From Malonomonas sp036526255 (GTDB lineage Bacteria; Desulfobacterota; Desulfuromonadia; Desulfuromonadales; Geopsychrobacteraceae), in assembly GCA_036526255.1 (NCBI GenBank), contig DATCYW010000017.1, forward strand, positions 1 to 64,000: a stretch of DNA of 64,000 nt, written 5' to 3'. Of the stretch, positions 1-9,773 are shown piece by piece. Under the pieces are notes generated by a model. That model saw only the letters and a list, made by a program, of their open reading frames with translations, was not told the DNA's origin and made no database searches. Made by a program: the position numbers and the translations under genes. Positions within the stretch are counted from its first letter, which is position 1. Every line of letters begins with the position of its first letter.

Positions 1-141
1 GTCCTATTTCTCAAAAGCGGGACTGTTCAGTTACATGGATCAGTTTCATCGTTTTCAACACACTTCGTGAACCGCCGTGTACGGAACCGTACGCACGGTG
101 GTGTGGGAGGACGGCGGGAGTAATCCCGCCTCCTACCCGAT
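1..141 (+). mobile_element. 3' end of a group II intron (domains V and VI), truncated by the window start
   Basis: Two adjacent hairpins have the geometry of group II intron domains V and VI. In domain V, 71-79 pairs with 94-102 (one G-U), a two-base CG bulge sits at 92-93, and 80-83 pairs with 88-91 under a GAAC tetraloop. In domain VI, 113-119 pairs with 124-130 under a GTAA loop and 105-110 pairs with 132-138, leaving A135 unpaired about seven bases from the end. That is where the branch-point adenosine belongs. The intron should end at 141 or 142, directly against the stop codon of the slipin gene on the other strand. No maturase reading frame is visible in the 70 bases before domain V, so the reverse transcriptase must lie upstream of the window, or this is a remnant. 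Confidence 0.85.
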
Positions 142-915
142 TCAGCTGTCGGTCTTTTTCCCCGCATCCATAAACGGCTTGATCAGGTCGATCGGCATCG
201 GGAAGAGGATGGTTGAATTTTTTTCGGCGGCGATTTCGGTCATCGTCTGCAAAAAGCGCAACTGCAGCGCGCCCGGTTCGGCGGAAATCTGCTTGGCGGC
301 TTTGGCCAGGGTTGCGGAGGCCTGATGTTCCCCTTCGGCGTGGATGACTTTGGCCCGCCGCTCGCGCTCGGCTTCAGCCTGCCGGGCCATCGCCCGCTGC
401 ATCTCTACCGGCAGGTCGACGTGTTTGATCTCGACGTTGGAGATTTTTACCCCCCAGGGGTCGGTCTGCCGGTCGAGCAGTTCCTGCAGGTTCTGGTTGA
501 TCTTGTCCCGTTTTGACAGCAGGTCGTCCAGCTCGACTTGCCCCAGCACGCTGCGCAGCGAGGTCTGGGCCAGTTGGCTGGTGGCGTAGAGATAATCCTG
601 CACTTCGATCAGCGCCTTGTTCGGATGCACGACGCGGAAGTAGAGCACCGCGTTGACCTTGAGCGAGACGTTGTCCTTGGTGATGACGTCCTGCGGCGGA
701 ACGTCCATCGCCACGGTGCGCATACTGACCTTGACCAGCTGGTCGATGACCGGAATGATGAATTTCAGCCCCGGCCCCTTGACGCCGGAGAACCTGCCGA
801 GGCGAAACACCACGCCGCGCTCATACTCCAGCAGAATGCGGACCGCCGAGCCGATAATGACCAGCACAAACGCCAGCGCGACCAGCCAGAAAAAGTTGAT
901 TCCAAGTCCGAACAT
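142..915 (-). CDS. Slipin / SPFH (band 7) domain membrane protein
   Basis: 257 residues. One hydrophobic segment at about residues 5-28 is followed by the SPFH/band 7 domain (about 28-190), with the typical YERGVVFRLGR start and the DVPPQDVITKDNV strand. An Ala/Glu/Arg-rich helix follows (AEAERERRAKVIHAEGE). This is the stomatin-like organisation: an inner-membrane scaffold that oligomerises and supports partner proteases. It is translated from a GGAGGAG site that overlaps the last codons of the NfeD gene, so the two are coupled. The slipin-NfeD pair is a known conserved operon, with slipin the substrate or partner of the NfeD protease. The stop codon abuts the group II intron end. Family assignment is firm; cellular role is inferred. 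Confidence 0.93.
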   Translation of the reverse strand: MFGLGINFFWLVALAFVLVIIGSAVRILLEYERGVVFRLGRFSGVKGPGLKFIIPVIDQLVKVSMRTVAMDVPPQDVITKDNVSLKVNAVLYFRVVHPNKALIEVQDYLYATSQLAQTSLRSVLGQVELDDLLSKRDKINQNLQELLDRQTDPWGVKISNVEIKHVDLPVEMQRAMARQAEAERERRAKVIHAEGEHQASATLAKAAKQISAEPGALQLRFLQTMTEIAAEKNSTILFPMPIDLIKPFMDAGKKTDS

Positions 916-917
916 AG

Positions 918-2249
918 CTACTCCTCCAATTTCGTAGGGGCTGTTGTCGAGGGGGATTTTCTTTTCACTTCCAGTTCCAGACCATCAAGCAGTGCAACCA
1001 CGACCACTTCTTCGCCGGCAGCGATCCTTTCGCTGCAGCGCGCCCGCCAATATTCGCCATGGACAAACACCTGCCCTGTGCCGGAGATATCTTCCAGTGC
1101 CCGCCCGCATTCGCCGATCATCCCCTCCTGTCCGCTGGCGACCGGGCGGCGCTGGGTGCGGATCACCATCCAGGTGGCCAGCAGAAAAAATCCGGCGCTG
1201 ACGACGACCGTCGCAGCGATAACCGCCCGCGAAATCTGCAGGTAGGGTTCGCTGCTGTCGATCAGCATCAGCGAACCGAACGCCATGGCAATGATACCGC
1301 CGATGCTCAGCATGCCGTAAGAGGCGACTTTGACTTCGAGCACAAACAGCACGAACGCTAGCAGGATCAGCAGCACGCCGACATAATTGACCGGCAGGGT
1401 CGACAGGGCAAAGAAGGCGAGCAGGATGGCGATGGCGCCGATCACGCCGGGCAGAATGACACCCGGTTGGGAGATCTCGAAGAAGATGCCGAGAATGCCG
1501 AGCATCATCAGCAGATAGGCGACATTCGGATTGCCGAGGGCGCTCAGGATCTGTTGTCGCCAGTTCATCTCGACCTTTTTGAGCTGTGCGCCTGGTGCGC
1601 TGAAGGTGATTTTCTGCCCCTGGCGCAGAAAGGTGAGTCCTTCAATCTGTTGCAGCAGGTCGGTCGGGGTGTCGGCGATAAAGTCGATCACCAGCAGCTC
1701 CAGCGCCTCTTCTGCGGAGGTGGAAATACTTTCGCGGACCGCTTTTTCCGCCCAGTCCTGATTGCGCCCGCGCTGCTGGGCCAGGCTGCGGGCATAGGCC
1801 GCGGCGTCATTTTCGACTTTAGCCATCATGGTGCTGTCCGGCTGGCCGCCGGCGCCGATTGCGACCGGGTGAGCGGCGCCGATATTGGTCCCCGGGGCCA
1901 TGGCGGCAAAGTCGGCTGCCAGAGTGATGATGGCTCCTGCCGAGGCCGCACGCGCTCCCTGTGGGGCGACATGGACAATCACCGGGATGTCCGAGTTCAG
2001 CACGGCCTGAATGATGTCACGCATCGAAGTGTCGAGGCCGCCAGGGGTGTTCAGCTGGATCAGTATCGCCGCATCCTGATGCTGGTTGGCCAGAGTGATC
2101 TGCTCAGTTGTAAAGCTTGCTATCACCGGGTTGATGGTTGCGTCGATGGTTAAATGGCGAACGATCGGCGCAGTCTGACCGGCGGCGTCAGTCGCGCTCA
2201 GACCGCCGAGAGGAAGTACCAGCAGCAGTGCCATCAGCAGTATTTTCAT
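918..2249 (-). CDS. nfeD: NfeD-family membrane-bound serine protease (ClpP-class)
   Basis: 443 residues, the long form of NfeD. An N-terminal signal or anchor (residues 1-25) precedes a ClpP-like protease domain (about 30-220). The nucleophile is probably the serine in GARAASAGAII near residue 100, and a candidate base is the lysine in MMAKVEND near 145, matching the Ser-Lys dyad known for the archaeal stomatin-operon protease. Four or five transmembrane segments follow (about 235-365), and a soluble OB-fold NfeD tail at the C-terminus. It would cut the hydrophobic C-terminus of its slipin partner at the inner membrane. The gene is first in a two-gene unit with slipin. Its start codon lies only seven bases below a possible -10 element (see the promoter entry). 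Confidence 0.92.
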   Translation of the reverse strand: MKILLMALLLVLPLGGLSATDAAGQTAPIVRHLTIDATINPVIASFTTEQITLANQHQDAAILIQLNTPGGLDTSMRDIIQAVLNSDIPVIVHVAPQGARAASAGAIITLAADFAAMAPGTNIGAAHPVAIGAGGQPDSTMMAKVENDAAAYARSLAQQRGRNQDWAEKAVRESISTSAEEALELLVIDFIADTPTDLLQQIEGLTFLRQGQKITFSAPGAQLKKVEMNWRQQILSALGNPNVAYLLMMLGILGIFFEISQPGVILPGVIGAIAILLAFFALSTLPVNYVGVLLILLAFVLFVLEVKVASYGMLSIGGIIAMAFGSLMLIDSSEPYLQISRAVIAATVVVSAGFFLLATWMVIRTQRRPVASGQEGMIGECGRALEDISGTGQVFVHGEYWRARCSERIAAGEEVVVVALLDGLELEVKRKSPSTTAPTKLEE

Positions 2250-2254
2250 CTTTC

Positions 2255-2295
2255 AAGCTTAGCGCCCGACGACAGGCTGTCAATCTGCTAAGCTT
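2255..2295 (-). promoter_or_regulatory. Possible nfeD promoter inside a 9-bp inverted repeat
   Basis: On the minus strand a perfect TTGACA (2278-2283) is followed after 16 bases by TAAGCT (2256-2261), a poor -10. Perfect inverted half-sites AAGCTTAGC (2255-2263) and GCTAAGCTT (2287-2295) flank the -35. If the -10 is right, transcription would begin at or next to the ATG at 2249, giving a leaderless message. No convincing ribosome-binding site is present. The promoter is weakly supported; the inverted repeat itself is exact. Confidence 0.35.
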
Positions 2296-2337
2296 CTGTT
2301 CTCTGGTGAAAAAAGTGCTTGCTTTGCTAAAGATTTC

Positions 2338-2366
2338 TTGCTTTGTGCTCGCGAAGTGCATAGACT
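2338..2366 (+). promoter_or_regulatory. Possible sigma-70 promoter for the yqeY-cvpA-mutS2-dnaG operon
   Basis: TTGCTT (2338-2343) and TAGACT (2361-2366) are separated by exactly 17 bases, about 75 bases upstream of the yqeY start. Each hexamer matches about four of six consensus positions. No other gene start lies between. Confidence 0.35.
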
Positions 2367-2440
2367 GGCAAATTCTTTTAAATCTGGGTGCCGGAATGCT
2401 CTGTGCACCCTCTTTCTGTGTTTACTCCCGGGAGAAGGTC

Positions 2441-2887
2441 ATGGGTCTTAAAGATCAGCTCACCAACGATATGAAAGAGGCGATGAAAGCCAAGCAGACG
2501 GAGCGTCTCAGCACCATCCGCCAGCTGCGCAGCGCCATTAAAAATAAAGAGATCGATCTGAAGCAAGAGCTGGATGACGATGCCGTGGTCGGCGTCATCG
2601 GCACACTGGTCAAGCAGCGCCGCGAGTCGGCGCAGATGTACCGCGACAACGACCGTCCCGAGCTGGCCGATAAGGAAGAGGCGGAGCTGGCCGTGCTGCT
2701 CGATTATCTGCCGACGCAGTTGAGTGAAGACGAGCTGCGCGAAATTGTCGCTGCCGTTATCGCCGAAGCCGGCGTCAGCTCGCTGAAAGACTTGGGCAAG
2801 GTGATGCCGCAGGTGATCGCCAGAACCAAGGGGAAGGCAGACGGAAAGCTGGTGAGCCAGTTGGTGCGTGAGCAACTGGCCGGTTAA
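2441..2887 (+). CDS. yqeY: GatB/YqeY domain protein
   Basis: 148 residues matching the YqeY family from end to end: MGLKDQLTNDMKEAMKAK at the start, LPTQLSEDEL in the middle and a GKADGKLVSQLV-like C-terminus. YqeY resembles the tRNA-binding tail of the GatB amidotransferase subunit; its cellular role is not settled. The open frame extends about 100 codons further upstream, but the ATG at 2441 has a strong GGAGAAGG site eight bases ahead and aligns with the family start. In many bacteria yqeY sits with rpsU, dnaG and rpoD. Here rpsU is absent, while cvpA, mutS2, dnaG and rpoD follow in the same direction. Confidence 0.93.
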   Translation: MGLKDQLTNDMKEAMKAKQTERLSTIRQLRSAIKNKEIDLKQELDDDAVVGVIGTLVKQRRESAQMYRDNDRPELADKEEAELAVLLDYLPTQLSEDELREIVAAVIAEAGVSSLKDLGKVMPQVIARTKGKADGKLVSQLVREQLAG

Positions 2888-2907
2888 GGTCATTTGCGGA
2901 GCGAAGC

Positions 2908-3393
2908 GTGAGTCTGGTCGATATCGCCATTTTGGTGCTGCTCGGTTTTTTTCTGCTTAAAGGAATTATCCGGGGGCTGTTGAGAGAAGTCTGTTCGCTG
3001 CTTGGACTGGTGCTAGGCGGCGTCTTTGCGTTCAGTTTTCATCTGCCGCTGGCGCAGCACCTGCAGGATTCATTCAATCTGCCGGCGCAGCTTTGTGTCT
3101 GGGGATCGTTTCTGGCGATCTTTCTGCTGGTGGTGCTTATTTTTGCCGTGCTCGGGTTTGTGTTGCACCGCTTCGTCAAGCTGGTCTTTCTCGGTGGTTT
3201 CAACCGCCTGAGCGGTGCTTTGTTCGGACTGGTGCAGGGCGTGGTGTTGATTTCGATGATCGTCCTGACGCTTAATTCGTCGGTGGTGCCGAAGTCGGCG
3301 CACAAGCTGGTGCGCGAATCAGAGCTGGCGCCGCCCTTTGTCAATCTTGGCCAGGCGATTTTCAACGGTAGCCGGGATCTGATCGGGCGCTGA
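2908..3393 (+). CDS. cvpA: CvpA-family inner-membrane protein
   Basis: 161 residues with four hydrophobic helices (about 4-20, 28-48, 63-85 and 101-122), opening with the family's VDIAILVLLGFFLLKGIIRG-like pattern. CvpA proteins affect colicin V export and purine metabolism in enterobacteria and envelope homeostasis elsewhere; the biochemical activity is unknown. The GTG start is chosen because it follows a GGAGCG sequence and gives the family-typical N-terminus. It lies 20 bases after yqeY and three bases before mutS2, so it is co-transcribed with the operon. Confidence 0.9.
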   Translation: MSLVDIAILVLLGFFLLKGIIRGLLREVCSLLGLVLGGVFAFSFHLPLAQHLQDSFNLPAQLCVWGSFLAIFLLVVLIFAVLGFVLHRFVKLVFLGGFNRLSGALFGLVQGVVLISMIVLTLNSSVVPKSAHKLVRESELAPPFVNLGQAIFNGSRDLIGR

Positions 3394-3396
3394 GCA

Positions 3397-5766
3397 ATGA
3401 TCTGCAGCGAAACCGCACTGGAGCGACTTGAATATCCGCGCTTGCGTCAGTTGCTGGCCGGACAGACTCAGTCAGAGCCCGGACGGATGCTGGCTGAGCA
3501 GCTGCAACCGCTGGTCGCTGCGGCAGAAATTGAAATCGCGCTGGATGAAGTGGATGAAGCTGTCCGTCTGCTGCTTGATGGTTCGTCGCCAGCTCTCGGC
3601 GGTTGTGCCGACCTGAGCAGGACTCTCGCGCAGTCGCAAGCCGCGGGCAGTCTGATCGCCGCAGAAGATCTGCAGCAGATCGGTAACGCGCTGCAGGTCG
3701 CCGCTGACTGTAAGAGCTGGTTTGAGGCGGCGTCCGGTTTGCCGCTGCTGGTTAGCCTTGCGGCACAGATTGTTTCACTGGTTGAGTTGAAACGCCGCCT
3801 GCGCGACTCGATTGGCGCGCGCGGTGAGCTGCTCGACAGCGCTTCCTTTGAGTTGGGGGATATCCGCTACCAGTTGCGTCATACGCGCAGTCGGGTCAAG
3901 CAGCAGCTCGAACAGCTGCTGGCCAACGACAGTTATTCCAGCTGCTTTCAGGAGCGGCTGGTGACGGTTCGCAACGGCCGTTACGTGGTGCCGGTCAAGG
4001 CCGATTATCGCGGACAGCTCAAAGGCTTTGTGCAGGACGAGTCGGCCAGCGGCCAGACCCTCTATATAGAGCCGGCGCAGGTGCTGGACGGCAACAACCG
4101 TCTGCAGCAACTGCTGCGTGAAGAGCAGCGTGAAGAACGCCGCATCCTGCTGCAGCTGGCCGATCTGGTGCGGCGCGACAGCGCGGCTCTGCAGCTCAAT
4201 CAGCGGTTGCTGGCGCGCATCGATTTGCGTTTGGCGGCCGGGCGGTTGTCGCGTCAGTACGACGGACAGCGGCCGGAGCTGGTGGCTGAACCGGCTATTG
4301 AACTGAAGCAGGCCCGTCACCCGTTGCTGATGCTCAGTGATGGCCGGATCGACCCGCACAAGGCCGTACCGATCGATATCCTGCTGCCGGCGAATTGTCA
4401 GGCGCTGGTCATCAGCGGGCCGAATACCGGCGGCAAATCGGTGGCGCTCAAGACCCTCGGTTTGCTGCTGCTGATGTTGCGCTCCGGCCTGCATCTGCCT
4501 TGTCATGCCGACAGCCGGCTGCACCTGTACCGGCGGCTGCATGTCGATATCGGCGATGCCCAGAGCATTTCCGAGAGTCTTTCGACCTTTTCCGGGCACT
4601 TGTTGCGGATCAGTGAAATTCTCAGCGACGTTGATGCGGAAACTTTGGTGCTGCTTGACGAAGCGGGGACTGGTACTGACCCCGCCGAAGGTGCGGCGCT
4701 GGCGCAGGCGGTGCTGGATCGGCTCTGTGAAAGGGGTGCAAAAACCCTGCTGACCACCCATCTTGGGCAGTTGAAACTGTTTGCACACAGTCGGGCGGGG
4801 ATCGAAAATGCTGCGGTCGAATTTGACCCGCAGACCCTGGCGCCGCGCTACCGGCTGAATTACGGCATCCCCGGTGCCAGCAGTGCCATGGCGACCGCCA
4901 GGCGGCTGGGTTTGCCGGAAGCGGTTTTGACGCAGGCAGAGCAGTATCTGGGGCAGGGGGAGCAGGACAGCACCGCATTACTGGAGCGCTTGAACCGTCG
5001 TCAGCAACAGCTTGAACAGGAGCTGGAGCTGGCAAAGAGAGCTCGCTCCAAGGCTGAACAGAGTCAGCAGTTGCGCAAAAAGCAATTGCTGGAGCTGCAG
5101 ACAAAAAAACGTGAAATCCTTGCTCGCGCCAGTCATCAGGCCGAGACGTTGATTGCGGATACCGAAGTACGGCTGAAAAAGTTGCGTAAACGCAATCAGG
5201 CCGCAAACAGCCCGCAGCAATCGGTGGCGGATAAGGATCAGTTGCTCGCGGCACGTGAGCAGCTACAGCCTTACAAGCCGAAGAGAAAGCAGTCGGCGGC
5301 GGTGCCGCAGCAATTGCAGGTCGGTGAGCTGGTACGGATTGCCGCGCTGGGGGTCGAGGCGCAGGTCGAAAAGCTGCAGGGGGATCAGGTGGCGTTATTG
5401 GTCGGTGGCAAGCGACTGCGGCAGCCATTGACGGCGCTTGAGCAGTTTCAGCCGCGGCGCTTTGTCACAGAGCAGAAGGCTCCGGCTCAACTACTGCGCA
5501 AGGCCGCTGCACGAGAGGCCAGTGCGCAATTAAAGCTGATCGGTCAGCGGGTTGCTGATGCGCTGCCACAGCTGGAACAGTTTATCGATGACGCCCTGCT
5601 GGCAAACTTGAAGCAGGTGGAAATTATCCACGGTTCCGGCGAGGGGATCCTGCGCCGGGTGGTGCGTGAGTTTCTGGGGCGGCAGCGAGCCGTGACGGCC
5701 TTTTACGCGGCGGCGATCGAGCAGGGGGGGGAGAACGTCACTATAGCCGAACTGGGTGAGCAATGA
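3397..5766 (+). CDS. mutS2: Endonuclease MutS2
   Basis: 789 residues, the normal MutS2 length. The MutS core carries Walker A SGPNTGGKS near residue 340, Walker B LVLLDEAGTGTDP near 420 and the TTHLGQLK segment after it. A long charged coiled-coil insertion (about 520-620) follows. The C-terminal Smr nuclease domain contains VEIIHGSGEGILRRVV. There is no mismatch-recognition domain I, which separates MutS2 from MutS1. Family members act in suppression of recombination or in rescue of collided ribosomes. It starts three bases after cvpA, and its TGA overlaps the ATG of dnaG. Confidence 0.95.
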   Translation: MICSETALERLEYPRLRQLLAGQTQSEPGRMLAEQLQPLVAAAEIEIALDEVDEAVRLLLDGSSPALGGCADLSRTLAQSQAAGSLIAAEDLQQIGNALQVAADCKSWFEAASGLPLLVSLAAQIVSLVELKRRLRDSIGARGELLDSASFELGDIRYQLRHTRSRVKQQLEQLLANDSYSSCFQERLVTVRNGRYVVPVKADYRGQLKGFVQDESASGQTLYIEPAQVLDGNNRLQQLLREEQREERRILLQLADLVRRDSAALQLNQRLLARIDLRLAAGRLSRQYDGQRPELVAEPAIELKQARHPLLMLSDGRIDPHKAVPIDILLPANCQALVISGPNTGGKSVALKTLGLLLLMLRSGLHLPCHADSRLHLYRRLHVDIGDAQSISESLSTFSGHLLRISEILSDVDAETLVLLDEAGTGTDPAEGAALAQAVLDRLCERGAKTLLTTHLGQLKLFAHSRAGIENAAVEFDPQTLAPRYRLNYGIPGASSAMATARRLGLPEAVLTQAEQYLGQGEQDSTALLERLNRRQQQLEQELELAKRARSKAEQSQQLRKKQLLELQTKKREILARASHQAETLIADTEVRLKKLRKRNQAANSPQQSVADKDQLLAAREQLQPYKPKRKQSAAVPQQLQVGELVRIAALGVEAQVEKLQGDQVALLVGGKRLRQPLTALEQFQPRRFVTEQKAPAQLLRKAAAREASAQLKLIGQRVADALPQLEQFIDDALLANLKQVEIIHGSGEGILRRVVREFLGRQRAVTAFYAAAIEQGGENVTIAELGEQ

Positions 5767-7595
5767 TCGGGCAGATCGGGGAAGCGAAAATCAACGAAGT
5801 GCGGGAGCGCAGCGACATTATCGAGCTGATCTCCCAGTACGTGACGTTGAAGCGCGCCGGGGCCAATCATATGGGACTCTGCCCGTTTCACTCGGAGAAA
5901 TCACCTTCGTTCAGCGTACATGCCGGACGGCAGTTTTTTCACTGTTTCGGTTGCGGAGTCGGCGGCGACGTTTTCTCTTTTCTGATGAAGATCGAAGGGC
6001 TCGCCTTTCCGGATGCGCTGAAAAGGCTGGCCGGCCGGGCCGGGATCGAACTTGAAGAGCGCCAGTTGTCACCGGAGGAAGAGCAGCGTCAGCAACAGCG
6101 CGAGCGTTTCTATCGGGTCAATGAGCTGGCCGCAGACTATTTTCATCAGCTGCTGATGGAGCAGCCGTCTGGTGAGCCGGGGCGGCAGTATTTAAAGCAG
6201 CGCGGCTACGGCCGCAAGGCCGCTGGCGAGTATCAGATCGGTTACGCACTCGACGCTTGGGAGGGGCTGGCCAAGCACTTGAAGCAGCAGGGCGTTCGTG
6301 CTGAAGACGCCCGTGAGCTGGGGCTGATCAGGCCGGGCAAAGAGGGGCGCGGCGACTACGACCTGTTTCGCGGTCGCCTGATGTTCCCAATTTATGATCT
6401 GGCCGGGCAGGTTGTTGCATTTGGTGGTCGGGTGCTGGATGACAGCAAGCCGAAATATATCAATTCACCGGAGTCGCCGATCTATCACAAGGGGCGTGTG
6501 CTGTACGGGCTTTATCAGGCCCGGCAGGCGATGCGCCAGAGTGGTGAAGTGATTCTGGTCGAGGGTTATTTTGATCAACTGGCGCTCTATCGAGCCGGCT
6601 TTCCGCAGGTGGTCGCCACCTGTGGCACGGCGATGACCGTTGATCATGCCCGGCTGTTAAAACGTTACGTACAGCGGGTGCTGCTGCTGTTCGATCAGGA
6701 TCCGGCCGGCAAGCAGGCCACCTTCAAGGCGATGGCTGCCTTGCAGGAAGAGGGGATTCCGGCTTTGGTGATTGAGCTGCCGAGCGGCGACGATCCCGAT
6801 TCTTTTGTCCAGCAGCAGGGTGCTGAGGCGTTTCGGCAGCGGCTGGAAAAAGCCCGTCCGGCCATGGACCTGTTCATGGAGGATGCGCTTGCCCAGGCTG
6901 CCGCAGGGATCGAAGGGAAGGTTCGGGCGGCAGAAACCATCGTTGAGCGGATCGCCGGCCTGACCAGTGCAATGCAGCAGGACCTTTATCTCAAGGACCT
7001 GTCCGGACGCAGCGGCATCGATCTGCAGTTACTCAAGCAGAAACTGGCCGGGATTGAGCGAAAAGCGTCCAGTGCGCAGAGCAGTCAGCGCTCCGAGCCG
7101 TCACGCCCCGAGTACTCCGGGCCGCCGCCGGTAGATGATGCCTACGCGCGCCTCGCTCAGCCGGTTGTTGTGCCGAAAGCACCGCCAAAAGCAGTCTGGA
7201 GCAAGGCTGAGGGGATGTTGCTTTGTCTGCTGATTCACAACAGCGAAGCTCGGCAGAAAATTGCAGTCAGTGGGGTGAGTGATTATTTTCACAGCGCGCA
7301 GGCGTTGCAGATAGCTGAGCAGTTGCTGGCAGAGCCTGAAGCTGAAACGGCCACAGAGTTAGCCGTCAGGTTGGCGCCTGATATGCTGAGTTTGCTGCAG
7401 CCGTTGTTGGCAGCAGATCCTGCGCAGTTTTCTGACGGCATCGATGAAATGCTCAGTGATTGCCGTGCAGCTTTGGCACGCGAGCAAAAAAAACGCCGTC
7501 GCGAAGAATTGCTCGGGCAGATCAGGCAGTCTGAGCAGGCTGGCGGTGCAGAGATCGACGAAGAATTACTGAATGAGTTTAAAAAACTGAAGTAG
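5763..7595 (+). CDS. dnaG: DNA primase DnaG
   Basis: 610 residues. The N-terminal CHC2-type zinc finger is visible as CPFHSEKSPSFSV followed by FHCFGCGVGGD (residues 40-66). The catalytic TOPRIM domain carries the glutamate in ILVEGYFDQLAL and the aspartates of LLFDQDPAGKQA (about 265-330). The C-terminal 150 residues are a less conserved DnaB-helicase interaction region. It makes RNA primers for lagging-strand synthesis. The ATG overlaps the mutS2 stop as ATGA, implying translational coupling. It is followed 61 bases later by rpoD, the classic macromolecular-synthesis arrangement. Confidence 0.97.
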   Translation: MIGQIGEAKINEVRERSDIIELISQYVTLKRAGANHMGLCPFHSEKSPSFSVHAGRQFFHCFGCGVGGDVFSFLMKIEGLAFPDALKRLAGRAGIELEERQLSPEEEQRQQQRERFYRVNELAADYFHQLLMEQPSGEPGRQYLKQRGYGRKAAGEYQIGYALDAWEGLAKHLKQQGVRAEDARELGLIRPGKEGRGDYDLFRGRLMFPIYDLAGQVVAFGGRVLDDSKPKYINSPESPIYHKGRVLYGLYQARQAMRQSGEVILVEGYFDQLALYRAGFPQVVATCGTAMTVDHARLLKRYVQRVLLLFDQDPAGKQATFKAMAALQEEGIPALVIELPSGDDPDSFVQQQGAEAFRQRLEKARPAMDLFMEDALAQAAAGIEGKVRAAETIVERIAGLTSAMQQDLYLKDLSGRSGIDLQLLKQKLAGIERKASSAQSSQRSEPSRPEYSGPPPVDDAYARLAQPVVVPKAPPKAVWSKAEGMLLCLLIHNSEARQKIAVSGVSDYFHSAQALQIAEQLLAEPEAETATELAVRLAPDMLSLLQPLLAADPAQFSDGIDEMLSDCRAALAREQKKRRREELLGQIRQSEQAGGAEIDEELLNEFKKLK

Positions 7596-7656
7596 CGGTT
7601 ACACTTGATGTGAATGTCGGCCCGCAGATGGTCGGCCCAGAGGAGAATACGCGAAG

Positions 7657-9414
<1,758 letters not shown>

Positions 9415-9447
9415 GCAGGAAATCGCCGTAGGCGGCGGCAAAATCGC

Positions 9448-9477
9448 TTGACATCAAAAGCCTCGTGTCCTTACTAT
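9448..9477 (+). promoter_or_regulatory. Sigma-70 promoter for tRNA-Ile2
   Basis: A perfect TTGACA (9448-9453) is followed after 18 bases by TACTAT (9472-9477), 14 bases before the mature tRNA 5' end. Position and strength fit an independent tRNA promoter after rpoD. Confidence 0.65.
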
Positions 9478-9491
9478 GTTCGCTTGCGTGA

Positions 9492-9568
9492 GGGCCTATA
9501 GCTCAGTTGGTTAGAGCCGCCGGCTCATAACCGGCTGGTCCCAGGTTCGAGTCCTGGTGGGCCCACCA
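9492..9568 (+). tRNA. tRNA with CAT anticodon, probably tRNA-Ile2 (lysidine type)
   Basis: A 77-base cloverleaf with encoded CCA. The acceptor stem GGGCCTA pairs with TGGGCCC (one wobble); the D arm is GCTC/GAGC; the anticodon stem GCCGG/CCGGC encloses loop CTCATAA; the T arm is CCAGG/CCTGG with TTCGAGT. The anticodon is CAT, so it could be elongator Met or the minor Ile tRNA. C4 and C5 in the acceptor stem are the bases TilS uses to recognise its substrate, and they differ from the elongator Met pattern. I therefore favour Ile2 decoding AUA after lysidine modification. An initiator is excluded because the G-C pairs that define it at the foot of the anticodon stem are missing and the 1-72 pair is formed. 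Confidence 0.85.
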
Positions 9569-9724
9569 AGATAAACCCACGGCGACCTAACAGTTGCTGT
9601 AACTCAGGCAGATGTGTTGACGGCAGATAATCGAAAGACAGCGATACCGCATCCACTGGAAGGTCATTTGGAATGCGGACACATAGCGGCAGCGACCGCT
9701 ACAGGTGAAAACCAGATAAGACGA
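9569..9724 (+). ncRNA. Structured trailer between tRNA-Ile2 and terminator; possible small RNA
   Basis: No protein can be supported here. The transcript could fold into a long interrupted hairpin: ATGTGT (9612-9617) pairs with ACACAT (9679-9684) and, inside it, CCGCAT (9647-9652) pairs with ATGCGG (9673-9678). A second hairpin, AGCGG/CCGCT (9685-9700), follows at once. Several GGA triplets fall in or near loops. The stretch is co-transcribed with the tRNA and ends at an intrinsic terminator, so RNase cleavage after CCA would release an RNA of about 190 bases. It resembles no RNA family I recognise. It may simply be an uncleared trailer. Confidence 0.3.
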
Positions 9725-9759
9725 GAGTGTACCGGGGAACCGGTGCACTCTTTCTTTTT
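9725..9759 (+). terminator. Intrinsic terminator after the tRNA-Ile2 unit
   Basis: GAGTG and ACCGG pair with CCGGT and CACTC around a GGAA loop, followed by TTTCTTTTT. Confidence 0.85.
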
Positions 9760-9773
9760 GTCGGGGGGCGCGC

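Noticed and set aside
77..325. Short plus-strand frame at the window start
   Set aside because: It runs through the catalytic hairpins of the group II intron and then antisense to slipin; not a gene.
2138..2440. N-terminal extension of yqeY by about 100 codons
   Set aside because: The extension crosses the nfeD start and intergenic region; the downstream ATG has a strong Shine-Dalgarno and matches the family start.
3775..4788. A 337-codon frame antisense to mutS2
   Set aside because: Shadow of the MutS2 ATPase coding sequence; low-complexity Gln-rich translation without a domain.
9492..9568. Initiator tRNA-Met
   Set aside because: The anticodon stem lacks the three G-C pairs and the first acceptor pair is formed, so it is an elongator-class or Ile2 tRNA.
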